DNA from: Stenopsyche tienmushanensis
Lineage: Eukaryota > Arthropoda > Insecta > Trichoptera > Stenopsychidae
NCBI GenBank assembly: GCA_008973525.1
Contig: WACJ01000404.1
Coordinates: forward strand, 558,001-622,000
Direction: 5' to 3'
Length of the DNA: 64,000 nucleotides
Below the pieces are notes generated by a model, which was not told where the DNA came from, searched no databases, and saw only the letters and a program-made list of their open reading frames with translations. Below are positions 1-12,712 of the stretch, piece after piece. A program made the position numbers and the translations under genes. Every line of letters begins with the position of its first letter. The stretch's first letter is position 1.

Positions 1-3000
1 AACATTTGTTTTTAATTCGTCCGGCATGGGTTGTTGGCACGGGTGAAGTGTGAAAAAGGCGAATGGAACAGCAAGGGCGCCGAGAAGAGGGTGTCGGATA
101 GGTCTTGCATTATTTACCAAGTCGGTAATCTAAATAACAATGGCGACAAAGAAATTCGATTAAGTTTACAGTCGAAAACCGCCCCCGCGGGATTTCAGGG
201 ATTCGAGTGAATCATAAACGGGCAAAAGGACCCCACGGATACGCAAATCGCCCCCAGATTTACTCCACTCTTGCCGGACGAATTTGATTTGGTTCCATTA
301 TCTCGTGAAGTTTGTCAAATGAAAATAACTCGTCCTTCAGCCGCTGAAAATCTCGACTTTTTTCCATGACAAACAACTTCAATCTAAAACAGTGATGTTC
401 GAGATAATTAAATTACTTTTTAAGGATGCCGAGCATGCATACAAATACAGCAAGCTATAAAGCTCCGAATAAATTTTATTACCGACCGTCATTAAATTTT
501 CAGCAATCATTAATCTTTCAAAACCGTGAATGAAAGGAGAATTCATTAACAAAATTAGCACGCAAAGATAAAAGATAATACAAACGAATTCGCTTGAGTA
601 TTATTCTATAAATTAAATATAACAAGTGTCCAATTTTACTACAAAAATACCCAAGACAATTAATCAATATATGCAAAAATATTCATGCCATTCCTTGATA
701 AGATAACTCAATTATAAACAATGTTTTTAATAATATTATTTTAAAAATTTCATTGTATTAGATTAATTTATATGAAATATTTATGACATATAATAGGTAA
801 AGCTGAAAGAAATTATTTTTACAATATCAATAGCTGAATTTAACGAGATCTAAATCAAAAACTACACATACTATTTACGTACATACTTTGAAAAATTATT
901 GGAAGACGATTGAAGAACCATCGAAAATTGAGAATACCCTTAAAATTAGACCAAAATGTTCTAAATTCACTAATAAAATCAGATCTTCGTAAAACTATTA
1001 TAAAGCATCTATATTATTGTACCTGGTTTACTGAAAAATATCACATCAAAAGACTCCACCTATTGTAACAACTATAGAGGATTGAATAATTTCTATTTTT
1101 CAGACATGAAACTAAATCATTCCTGAGACGGATTATAATTGGTGATAAAAATTGACAAATAGGTTTCGTAAAGGTGATGAAAAATGCCAATCATTTTGTT
1201 AAATTCAGATACTTGTTTATACTTCTTGATCATCATCACGTTTAAAAAAAAATTCTATGTATTTGGTGGGATATTACTGTATTATTCCCATAATAATCAA
1301 AAATAAATTCTATAATGTGGGTTTCCAAGACCATATGGAACAAGGATTTTTCAAGAGAATAAACTAAATTAATTTATCTGTAGTGAGAGTTTATATGCTT
1401 ATATTGTTTATATTGTTTGGTTAAGATCATCAGAAATATCAGATACAGTCTTGCTCTGCTTTATTAATCGTCTTCAGAAGCAAACATCTTGCTACATTTG
1501 GATCATAATGATCCATCGGAAATACAATATACTTTTATTATATACACTGAATGTTTTGCCGTAAGTATTATATGGATTAAAGCGAACTGAAATAGAGGAG
1601 TCTGGAGGAGATATCACTGTATAATATATAAATGTTAAATAAATTATATACTAATTAATTCTGTTATTGAGACCTCCTTTTAGACGTCACGTAGAAGAGA
1701 TGAATTGTCATCGAGGATAAATAACCGCGCCTTCTCGCGAAAAGTCGGTATTCGTCGTTTATCAACATCAAGATCGTCATCAAGGCTGATGATACAGAGC
1801 GCCTTGGGCTCTAAGTGACCCCCTTGTGCGATTTTTGCACCCGAACAACGCCGTAATCGGCAACTAACGCAGCAACAAAGACAACGCGGGGCTTGACAAG
1901 TCGGCTAAGAACCATAGATATGTTATATTTTCGATCTCCCAATTTTTTTGTTATGATTTTCGATGAAGCCTTTTCTATAGTAAGAATTCGTTTAATCCGA
2001 AACTTTATAATAAGAATACAATGTGTAAATATTTGTTTAGATGTTTATTTTTTAAATTCATATAAATTTATTCTCTGTCGGATTCCATAATAAATAAAAT
2101 AAGTCGACTGTATTTTCCTTACATATATCTTAAGGCAAAGAGGCTTTCGTCTTGCGTACAAATACGTTTGCCTTCACAAATAAGATTATACCTCTCACAG
2201 GAGATGCGCAATAAATGTATTTTTTTTTCGAATCGGAATATCAAAATAATTTCTGGATTCGTTCGTTTCGAAGGATATTGTTATTTTTCGGGGAATAATG
2301 TTCGGGAGCAGATCTCCAATGAGGCTGAAAATGATATCATTACGTTGACGTGGAAGCCTTTTTGTTTCACTCTTCTGAAAACGTATTCCAGTGGGTCCAA
2401 TCGTAACCTTATTTATTAAAGTGGGGCGGCAGGAAAACCTCGTGGGTCGACTTCCGTTTCCGATGCTCATATGTCTCAGCCATTGAGCGTTCACAAGTGC
2501 TCCAAATGGAATTATTGCCACGGGAAGCGTATGTCAATCCCATATCACCTTCCTACAATGACCCTCGACTCTGAACAGTCTCATTGTGATATGACAACCT
2601 TTAAGAGTATGACAGGAAATTATACTTTACTATATTGGAGCCACATGTATTTATGGATATATCATTTTTCGATCTGCTCGCTCGAATATCTCCAGATTCT
2701 TCGGTAGCCGTTTGTTTATGCATATAAATCAACCAGTGTTATATGGGGATATTAAATATATTGTTTATCCCAATATGTAAGACATAACTTTCATTGGAAG
2801 TGGATGTAAACGAATCAATACACATATATATCAACGAAATATTTTATTGTAAGTTGGATATGTGGCTGATAATAATGGTTAACACTGATTATTATGAAAA
2901 TATTTAAAGAATTTGATTTTTTACCTTCAATTCACATAGAATTCCAGCATTCAAATATGGTATTATTATGTGATGTAAACGACTGTAATTAGGGGTAGAC

Positions 3001-5962
3001 ACAAGTTTATACATATTATAAACAGCTAATTTGATCCAAATAAATATTTAAGCTAGATCAAAACCCAGTTATAAAATAACGTTTTAAAGAGCATTTGATG
3101 GCTGCTTACATGAAGTTTGCTTTTTATATCGCAAAGTTTCATTTTGAAGTATGCAATTTAAACGGGTAAGATGTTCAATTAAAAATGATCATTGCACTGA
3201 AAGTTCTGTGAAGCCATTTTTTGAACAAATATTCCAGAAAGTGAAATATTAAGCACACAAAAATGTCCTCAAATAGCAAAATATGAAGACATTTAAAATG
3301 TTATTCATGAAAACTAGACAAACCTAAGGTTATTTCTAAATGAATCACTATTTTAGCGAAATTGCTGCCAAAAAAACTTGGACTAACACAGTTAGGCTCT
3401 TAGACATTTCTTCCTCGAACATTTGTTGGACATGTTAAATAAACCTTGGATCTTTGAATCATCTATTGAAACACACAAAATTTATCCCAATCCTTAAATG
3501 TTTGAATTTAAACAATCTGCAGATCCTTTTTGATCAATCACTGTCAAAATTTATATCACAAAAGACTACTTCTTTGCTAAATATTCCAAGAGGAATGATG
3601 ATTCTTTCAGCAATAAAACGAAAAAAATTATGGAAGTAATTTTAAGCATCTGTTATATTACCACGTGTAATATACGATATTGTAGGTTAAGCGGTTTTAA
3701 AGTATTAACACTAATGATCAATTTAGTTTTTTCAAACGCATCAAACAACAATTTCAAAATATCAGCACAATATATGTTATACGATACGTAAAGATAAATG
3801 CTTTGGATATAACCAACTTTTATAATTATATATATATTTAAAAATCTGTGTATTTTGTTGATTCAAGAAAGATTTATGACATTGTGGGCACAATTTAGAT
3901 TTGTTTATACAATGACTCAACGATGCGTGTCACATGCGATGGATATAACAAATTATTTTTCTAAGAAACAATGGTAAAAACGTCAAATTAGAAATAAAAA
4001 AAATGTTCATGTTGTAAAATTTTCCTGATTTGGATAATTATATATCATGTATCATAATGGCTCGGATTTTTAAAAATAATATATGTCGCAATATTCGCAT
4101 TTGCTGATGTTGAGGTTGAGGATGGGCGTTCAGATGGGTGGGTGGGACACCAATTAGCTAACACGCTTTTACATTATAGCTACCCTCATCGTCTCCTCCC
4201 CGGTAGAGCCTTATTTGCTTTTGAACCATGAATCGTATCGGCACAGTTTTAAAAATACTTTTGTCATCGATTCGACTAATTGCGCGATTGCTCAATAGGC
4301 TTGATTGGAATGGATCGTGATCAGTGAACACGTAATTTAATAACATAATCAATTTCTTGAGCCGTTGATTTTCTCGACGTTAATGAGCTCTGCGATACTC
4401 GCCGTGGACGCGATTTAACAATATGAAAATCCAGCACTTATGGCGAAATTTAATTTTGTAAAAATTATGTGTTTTAGCATGGGTTTATGGTCCATTTTGG
4501 AGTGCTATGCGGAAGTGCTGGTGAACGGGACATGTGGTGAAAGGAATGGGCGAACGTAGTACGAAAAAGTGATGGAATGGTTCTCGAGGGATATTATGGT
4601 ACATAAAAAGCAACTAAGTGCACAATGGTTGAAAAGAGATGGCTTCATAAGTAGAATGCAACGAATGTGAAAAATTTTACAACCAAAAAGAGCAACCCTA
4701 TCATGATGCTTCAACATATGTCTTTCACCCTATTGAATCGGAGTTGGATGAGTTTAAATTTAACAATGGACCTAAAAGTATTAGTCGAAATAAGTTTTCA
4801 AGCATTAGAATTCGTACAATCTGATTCAATTCGTTCGTTATTCTATTGTTCTGTATTTATTTAATTACGTATACCCTTTAAGCATAAAATTATATTAAAG
4901 CACATCTTTCTTTCAAGCCACTTTATTAACAAACTCGAAGCATTGAAAATCTTTGCGAGGGTGAAGAGCCAATATTTCCATTATCATCAATCTCATCCTA
5001 ATCATCTTGACCTCTTTAATTTAATGCTATATTCGATATCGCCTCAAATATTTCTTCATCAAACAAAATTTTGATTTCAAGACCGTTAACATCGAAATTT
5101 AAGCACTCATATATATTTTTCTTCGTCACATTGCCTCTGGGATTCTTCCATTAAAATCTTGAATAAATAGTTTTCATCATATATTAATAATGAAAGGATC
5201 TATTTTCAATCAATTAATAATCTATGAAACCAAAACGCAATCAATCGATTATAAGAAACATGAGATTTGAAAGAAAATGCTTCATAGAAGTTTGTTGAAA
5301 AACGATCCATCGTTTTTTAGTGCTATACGTGGCATCGAATATGAATTTGATTTATTACATACCAACCATGCTGCAGCATATGACCATAAGATGAATCAGC
5401 TATTTTGCTCGATAAAAATGATAATGCGGATAATTGAAGCTTGGATAATCGAGCTTCTGGCGTATTTATATGCAAAATAAGCTTGATATTTTGGATCGAT
5501 AAATATGGCAATAAATATGCCTATTCATTACAATATCAAGAAAATATCAAAACACTGCATCTGTGTGTTTAGGTTCTCTATTTTATTTATCCCTTGTGAT
5601 TATGCGTTTTAAATTATGATTTTGCATGCATATTTATTAAATACTGGCAAATAAGGCACTGTTATCTAAGTAATTTAACTCTTTTGTAAATGGATTGTCT
5701 GTCTTTGTTTATATGTCCGTAGGAACTCTATAAATGCTAAGACTGGTTTTAATAAGGAACATAATTTAATTATATTGACATACAGTGGATTAAGAAAAGA
5801 AATCATCATATAAGCTGTGGAAACAAATTCTGATTGTGAATGTGTATGGGAACTTAGAAATATTGATATTTCCGATAAATCATCTTGATCTAGGTTTATA
5901 ATATTTTAATGGATCTGAAAAAGTAAGACATTTAAATATATGTCATGTCATATATATATGTC
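1..5962. other. Non-coding, presumed third intron or beyond
   Basis: AT-rich sequence with GC-richer islands at 1-350, 1690-1890, 2160-2620 and 4080-4340. The island at 2160-2520 is open on both strands (83 and 108 codons), but neither product is recognisable. No exon of the ADAM gene, RNA gene or dated transposon was found. Confidence 0.5.
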
Positions 5963-6045
5963 ATGAAAAACCATGTCAAAATGGTTGGTAATGGTCTCAT
6001 AAAAGGGATCGCTAAAAGCCACCTCAAAAAAAAGGTGTAAAAGAC
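5963..6045 (+). repeat. Repeat G, copy 1
   Basis: ATGAAAAACCATGTCAAAAT, GGTTGGTAATGG and CATAAAAGGGATCGCTAAAA match the copy at 19957 at most positions. It lies just 5' of the 6090 MITE. Confidence 0.6.
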
Positions 6046-6081
6046 AATGAGACTACAAAAATTATTCTTTTTCTAGAAATG

Positions 6082-6089
6082 CTCTATTG
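6082..6089. repeat. Left target-site duplication of the hAT MITE
   Basis: CTCTATTG, identical to 6265-6272 on the other side of the element. Confidence 0.9.
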
Positions 6090-6264
6090 CAGCGCTTCTT
6101 AAACTTATGTAGTCCGCGGACCCCTTCTTGAGCAAAATTTCTTTCGCGGACCCCCAAATATCTTTTTCAAGTATAAATAAATGTTTTGTTTATATTTTCG
6201 CGGACCCCCAGCAATATCTTCGCAGACCCCCGGGGGTCCACGGACCCCAGTTTAAGAACCGCTG
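6090..6264. mobile_element. hAT-type MITE, 175 bp, with perfect 8-bp target duplication
   Basis: The element begins CAGCGCTTCTTAAACT and ends with the complement of CAGCGGTTCTTAAACT, a 16-bp terminal inverted repeat with one mismatch. It is flanked by an exact direct repeat CTCTATTG at 6082-6089 and 6265-6272. CAG ends and an 8-bp duplication are the signature of the hAT superfamily. The interior repeats GCGGACCCC and variants about five times in subterminal positions, the arrangement expected of transposase-binding sites. It has no coding capacity, so it is non-autonomous. The perfect duplication argues for a fairly recent insertion. Confidence 0.92.
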
Positions 6265-6272
6265 CTCTATTG
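6265..6272. repeat. Right target-site duplication of the hAT MITE
   Basis: CTCTATTG, identical to 6082-6089. Confidence 0.9.
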
Positions 6273-6518
6273 CGTAGGCTCTCTTGTCGTCTCATGGGGT
6301 CCGCGATCTTCGTTGCGGCTTCCGAGTCTGTCCCGAGTCGCGAGTCTCGAGTCGCGGGACAGTTTAAGGCCGGACGTGCTCGTACGCCTCTCATATTAGC
6401 CTGAAAGGCCTCGACGAGAGAGACGGAGGCATCCACTCCTCAGTATCGATAGGGCTCCGCAGCCTTGATACGAGCTCGCAGTATACGACGGAATCCTTTT
6501 TACTTCTTTAGAGAGGGA

Positions 6519-6532
6519 GGGGGGGGGGGGGG
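6519..6532 (+). repeat. G homopolymer, 14 bases
   Basis: A run of 14 G immediately before repeat A copy 1. Copy 3 has C/G-rich runs near its other end (53260-53275 on the plus strand), so the homopolymers are not positionally equivalent. Confidence 0.9.
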
Positions 6533-6535
6533 CGA

Positions 6536-7238
6536 CAGACATCAGACAGTGACTGACTGGATTGAGGATTCATTATGATCGAACTCATTTCCTGCGCTGC
6601 TGTATGGTCTGTTCCAGGTTACCCCGGGCTAGCCACATATAGAGTGTCTTCCACTGATCCTTTAGCCCCACGAGAAACGTTACGCGCGGGACATCTAGGA
6701 GGTCACTCATTTTGCTCCACGTCTTTCAGAGGAGGCGAGATTTCCGCGGAAAATAAAAGCTTCAGACCATGTGCACGCGAAGGTTCGAAGGTTCACTGCC
6801 ACCACGAGTCTAACTTCAGTTTGAAGGGGGTGCTGCAGCAGATGACGAACTGCAGGAGCTACCCCTTCCCCATAGTACTCGTATCGGTTCGGTCATTCTT
6901 AATACCTAGCCACGGAGACGAGTCGCCATTCGAACAACCTAAAATCATTCTCCCCTGTTTTCCTAGGCTGTTGAGATTAGTGATGAGTCATTGATGCAGT
7001 CTCCACCAACTACTGTAATTGGCTGTTCCACACACCCCTTTATGGATACGCAGCACAGGGTGACCTGCGCACCCAACTCATGTTAGCTGGGCTACCCCAA
7101 CAGCGTTTTATGAGCAAACCGACGAAGCTACGTTCGCACATCTCTACTCCACATCATTACCCAGGAGTTCAACCGTTGCCCATGGGCGTAAGGGGCATAC
7201 CCCCCACCTGGGGTTTTATCGGTGGACATCGTTGAGTA
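6536..7238 (+). repeat. Repeat A, copy 1 (~0.7 kb, GC-rich)
   Basis: This is one of three copies of a long unclassified interspersed repeat. Shared landmarks in order: GACTGACTGGATTG, AGTGTCTTCCACTGATC, GAGGAGGCGAGAT, ACGAGTCTAACTTCAGTTT, CTGCAGCAGATGACG, GGTGACCTGCGCACCCAACT, TTCAACCGTTGCCC and GGGGTTTTATCGGTGG. Frames differ between copies (a 139-codon frame here has no conserved counterpart), so it does not look protein-coding. No terminal repeats, poly-A tail or target duplication were found. It is much more GC-rich than the surroundings and starts right after a 14-G homopolymer at 6519-6532. Confidence 0.8.
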
Positions 7239-9672
7239 TTTGGGTATTTATCTTCAGTTGTAAGAATATGTTCATCCTTTAAAATACACGATATCCTTTT
7301 ATGCTGCATGTAGAAATCGTGGTTAAGATAGGTCTGCTGTAGAGATCACCTATGATACTTTTATACTCATAGTATTTTACGTTGTGATGCAAAGTTTTGC
7401 ATTATATCATCACTAAAAGGAACTGTCAAGATTTTACTAGTAGATTTTATAACTATCGACCTCATGGACTTCATTCAAGGGTTAGATTATTTGTCATAAA
7501 TTCGAAAAATGATCCAAATCCTTATTAAACAGCACTGAGTTCTTTTAAAAAGGATTTAACTTTCTCGAGAGCAAATCTTTCCACGTTACTTTTTCTGACG
7601 CCATATGACATTTAGCATTAGAATTATCTTTGATAATTTTTTCTCTCATTTAACACATTCCGGGCGCTATGTTTTGCATAAAATATCTCTTTGAGTTTCG
7701 AAGAATTTGCAAAATATTCCTTTATTAAAATCAATATCATTCTTAAGTAAGCACAGATTGAAACGATTGTTTGAGTGCCTTCACAAGAACTTATTGCATA
7801 ATATAACCACAGGAAGTATTTAATACTCACACTTGTCACATGGAATGAAAAGTATTGAGCGTATATGTCAAAGTATTTTTAAAATATAATTTCAATAATT
7901 TAGCGAGATTTTGTATATGTATAACATCGCTTTCGTGTGAACGAACCTGCAAAAGTGGTGCGCGAAACACGCATTTTTAAGCGAGCGGCCGAAATGAGAT
8001 AACATATTATTAAATTTGTAGTATATAAAAGCAGGCTTCATATGTGTATATCTTTTGAGATCTTATCTTCTTCGATAATAGATCTTGAATATAGCTTTTA
8101 TACATAGGTAGATACATTATTGAACGCCCTCGTACCATAATGATGACATAAAAATAACTCAAGGTTAACAAAAGCGAGTAGAAGGTATATGTTTTACCAA
8201 AATAAATTCTTTGCCTATGCTTTCATTAATCGGATAAGTCGCATGTGTTTCGAAAACATGAGCGATATTCGCAGTTAAATATAATACATCAGCCCCAGTG
8301 ATTGATATCACCATCTATTTACATCGAATTTAATATGGTGTTTACAGATTCGAATGGCGTCGCTAAGTCAATCGATAGAAGGACGCCATGTTGATATAGG
8401 GAGCGCAGAGACCTCTCGTGCGGAGCAGCGCCACTAAGCATTAAAGAGCGGCAAACAAACACGCTCATAACTTAACCGCATTGTGGGGAAGAACAAACGA
8501 ATGACCTCGGCCCAAATTACAATTTATTACCCTCTGATTGTGCCTGGCGTATGTTTATACACTCGCGTTTGAATTTTTAATACGACAATATCAAAGCAAA
8601 TGACAATTATCGCCTGCTATAAGGGGATGAATTATTGCCCAGGCAGGCAAGAAGCTGAAATATTAACGCGCCTTTATTGACTCGTTATTATTAATACTAA
8701 CGGCGAATCGTTAAGCGCCGTAATAATGGTTCGGCGGCGATATTTACAACACATAAAGCTCCATCTCATAATTGATATTCAGCGAAAGCTCCCACTTGTA
8801 AAGCTCAGACTAACAAATTATCAAGGTTCTTTGATATATCGAACTGATTAGAGAGCACTCGATGATTCATCCCTCAAATCCACTTTGATATTGAAGCAAT
8901 CCTCATTACAAGTCTCAAAAACGATGTTAAAGCTAGAATTCATTCAAATATATTAAGATTAAAGACAACATAAAAACTTCAACATTTTATAAGCATTAAT
9001 TTTTTTCAAATTCAATGATATAATAAGCCAGTTCAAGACTCTAAATATGTAGGCTTGGGAACAAATCCAGATAGTGGAAAAATATACGATGCCAAAAACA
9101 TTTAGATTCGGAAAATATCCATATTTTCAATACTAATAGAAATTATCTCAAATCAGATTAAGTTGGATTTTATTATATTTTAGTAGGGAAGGTCTATCTA
9201 TGAGTGATTGATTTACAGTATTAGTGAGCTAATTTAAAATTATCATAGTCTAAGATGCACCATGTACGAAGCTTATATTTAACACTCTCGTCGTCCAACG
9301 TGGAATCGGTGTTGTTTCTCACGAGGCCTATTTTCCACCATGCGTTAATTTCGCGCTACGTTCCCATCATCCGGAAGCCTCTGCATCGTAGTCGTCGCCG
9401 TATCACAAAATGGTAAATAAACTTGAATACTTAAAGTTCACCATGATTTAATTGGTTCCCTCTTTTCTGAGGATTCCTCCTTTTCGGCATCGTCGAATGA
9501 AATAGAGAATCGCCCCCTCTGCGGAGGTTAAATATGAATTTCCGTCGCATATGCTGCGAGTTCGTCTCGGGGCTGCCGGGCCCCATTGCTACTGAGACAC
9601 ATCCGGCCTTAAACTGTCCGTCCGTCAAAGACTTGCACATCGGAGTTCGGGGACGCGCATATCTAGTGGACG
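7239..9672. other. Non-coding with a GC-richer block at 8330-8800
   Basis: The 8330-8800 block (evenly mixed base composition, several ATTA cores, short inverted words such as GGCGATATTT and AATATCGCC-like) resembles conserved intronic DNA. The 9440-9660 segment is GC-rich and holds a 22-base word also found inverted at 6357-6378. No gene recognised. Confidence 0.45.
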
Positions 9673-9950
9673 CAGCGATGAACGAGTTAAATAAATAAAC
9701 GCTATCGATAGCACAACATATTCGATAAGTTCTTCAAGTAAAAAAAACAATACACTTGAAATCGATTAATTATATCATTCACACAACATTATTAGTCGAT
9801 AAATTTGGGTTAACGATCTATACAATCGTGCGATGTACGCAAGAAGCTCTCCGTCTCTGTCTCACATGCACAGTTACCGAACTGCGCTACGTTTTATCCG
9901 TATCTGTCTCTCTCCGAGCTCAACGTACAAGAGCGCTTGTTCTGAACTAC
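9673..9950 (+). repeat. Repeat C, copy 1
   Basis: It matches 29728-29976 over AAATAAATAAAC, ATCGATAGCAC, TTAGTCGATAAATTTGGG, TTAACGATCTATACAATCG, CTCTCCGTCTCTGTC, AACTGCGCTACGTTTT and CCGAGCTCAA. No terminal inverted repeat, tail or tRNA-like promoter was identified. Confidence 0.8.
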
Positions 9951-12712
9951 TGAAATTCGCTCGCAAATACGCGATAATCCTACTTTACAGGTTAAAATTT
10001 ATCATTGATTGACCATAGGTAACTATTGATAATTGCATTTAAAATCAATCAAAAAGGTTATTTTGGGGACATCTTCACACAAAAATTTAAAAAAAAACAA
10101 TTTTTAGAGTAAAAAAAGCCACAATAATTAAGCATCGACCCTAGTATATGATTAATGTATATTTAATATATGAATAACACCTGTTTATTGTCGATATATG
10201 ATAATCTGATATATTATCTTAGATGGGAACTAATAAAATTGCTATTTGCTATCCAATTCAAGTGCTTTTCAAATTATACCATTTCTCAATCGTTCAAAAA
10301 CAATCTATATATATAAATACAAAGCTTGACTCAAAAGCAAAACTGACTCTTATTACAAAGGTTCGGGTTTAAATTAAGATCGCGGAAAAAATAAATTCAT
10401 AGTCGATTTATTACGATTAAAGTCGGGGAGAAATTAAATACTGAACTATAGCTATCATTAGGATATCGTTTTAAAATTTTGATATCAATTATATTCACTC
10501 AAAGATCTTTAACAACCAAAAATTCTTATCCAAATAATATGTATCTTAATATAATCATATATGGAAGGTAATATTAAATCAGTGTATGATTTCCCTTCCC
10601 CACCTGGAAAAGTCTCTTGTAGAAATCGTCTATGTGTGATGATGAATTTGGCATTTTAAGAAGAATTATTGTTTAGGGGTTAAATTCCACAGCCGCTAAA
10701 TAGGCATAAGATTTTAATATTAACAGAAAATAGTATTTTCACCTGTAAATGCTTAATATTTTGGGACGACATCCAACAAAATGACATAACGATGCTCGAT
10801 TCATTAGTTACGTAGCCCGGATAATAAACTCGTGGTTCTGCGCCGTATGATTCAGGGCACGTGCTTTGTTACAGGCTGTAACTAATTTTGAATTTCATCC
10901 ACGTGGTTTCTAAATCTCTCAGGTTTCTAAAGTACTTTGATCTTGCGATTATTAACCACGAATTCAATGTTAAAGACGTTTCGCAAATTGTCGAGTCGTT
11001 TGATCTATCGAAAGTCTTTGATGTACGCATAATCACATTTTATTTAAGCTGTGTACGTACGCTAAGTTCCCCAATCAAATTGTCAGTGTTTTGACTTATT
11101 TTTGTCGAAAATTCGATGCGCCGTGGATGTATTAATAGACCGGTCCTGACGGGGTTAAGTGTGTGATCGTTCGAACTAATGCTTATATGTGATAATCACG
11201 ATATTGCCCTCTGACCGGACGAATGATTCTAATTTCGCCGGTTTCAACCCCAGTTGGTAAACTAATATGATGTAATGTATTAGGCCTCCGTTAATTATGA
11301 TTTGGCAATATCAATTATTGTGGGGGCGTTGAATTTGTTAACAACAGTGTATCATACTACGAATGAAAAATTTTAAACAATGTACGTACTTAAAGATAAA
11401 ATCATTAGATTTTGAGCAGAGGTGCATGTCTTTATTAATCGCTTAAGTTTTAAAATTTTCACATTTAGAAAATCAGATCGATGTTATAAATGGTAAATAC
11501 AAATTATCTCTTTGTTTGAAAATTGTTGGAAAGGAAGAATATCCATAATCCGGATTTGAACCCGAACTTCTATTTTGAAAGTCCAGGACTTGGTCTACTA
11601 TATTTGGTCTATATTAATAAGACTTCCACAGCTTTAATAGTGTTATAAAATGGACTGAAAATATTTTTAAAAGATAGGCTGTCTTTATCGTGCAATAAAA
11701 AAATGATGAAACTCCAGAGGAGATAATTAATTAAAGGCCTAATGCAATTAATCGCGTGATTGATTACGCTTCATTTGGATTAGTTAATTGTCTTTTTCAT
11801 AAATCGAGGGTTTGTGGAGGATTTATTCCAGAGAAATCCTGAAGCTTTATTACGAAAATTAATCAAATTATTTAATTAATTGTTGTGATCTTCCCATTTT
11901 TATATCCGCAATGGGAATATTCATCACGTATTCCCGCTGAAGCAGTCAAGCAAAGAGTTTTCTTTCTTCTGCACGACTCGAAGCCGGCGATAAAAGTTAT
12001 CATAGTTTGTAGCGAAATTATAGAAGGATTTTATTGCGAAAAAAGGAATCGTTACGTTCGCTTTGAAGTCTCATATTTGCAAGCTTTATAAGATAAGGAT
12101 TCAATAATATTTTGTCAAAGGAACGGAGAAAATAAATCATCTGCGCAGAAGGGGGATGAATAATTCAACACCTTTTAAAAAGGAATATGTATAAGGGCGC
12201 TGGGCGTAAGCAACAAATATACGAGCTTCGTATACAAGCCCCGATGACGATTTAAATATTGAAAGATTTCTTTTCATGTCCTTTGTCACATATCGAAATA
12301 GATCACAGCCTGGCAGACACGTGGAAATATTTTTACGTGAAATATTTGGCGTCTGTTGAGTTTTGCCGGTGTATACGAATTTCGCGGAAACCCCAGGCAA
12401 TAGGTTATCAAGAGGGGTTCACGTGCTAGGGGGTGGCAAAGGGAAGTTCAACGACGGGAAATTGAATTCCGAAAGTAATTTCCAGTAGAAATTTTTAGAA
12501 ACGTTCATATTTCACAAACTTTATTTAACCTTCGACGCGGGAAACTCCGCAAACATACGCACAAGCGTAAAGAATATACATGGCAAAAATTTGAAAACTT
12601 CGATTATCCACATTTGGGACTTTGGAAATCCCATCAAAATAAAAACAAATCATAGCGTTTATATTTAAAACTATTCACGGAAAAAAATAGTTTTGATGCT
12701 TGATCCAACACA
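9951..12712. other. Non-coding AT-rich sequence
   Basis: Apart from the tRNA-like remnant at 11551-11612 I see nothing specific. Short frames at 10888-11094, 11885-12091 and 12137-12400 have no recognisable product. Confidence 0.45.
11551..11612 (-). other. tRNA-like remnant (B-box)
   Basis: On the minus strand GGTTCAAATCC (11552-11562) is a perfect pol III B-box. It is preceded by AAGTTCG and a CTGGACTTTCAAAATAG stretch that could be an eroded anticodon arm. The T-arm stem has a mismatch, the anticodon stem does not pair, and no acceptor stem closes it. It is a tRNA pseudogene or the head of a tRNA-derived SINE, not a working tRNA. Confidence 0.3.

Noticed and set aside
6575..6994. 139-codon plus-strand ORF
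   Set aside because: It lies inside repeat A copy 1, and the corresponding frame is not open in copies 2 and 3, so it is a chance ORF.
8340..8455. Possible plus-strand exon after TTTACAG at 8341-8347
   Set aside because: The frame from 8348 runs to a stop after about 29 codons with no recognisable sequence and no donor.
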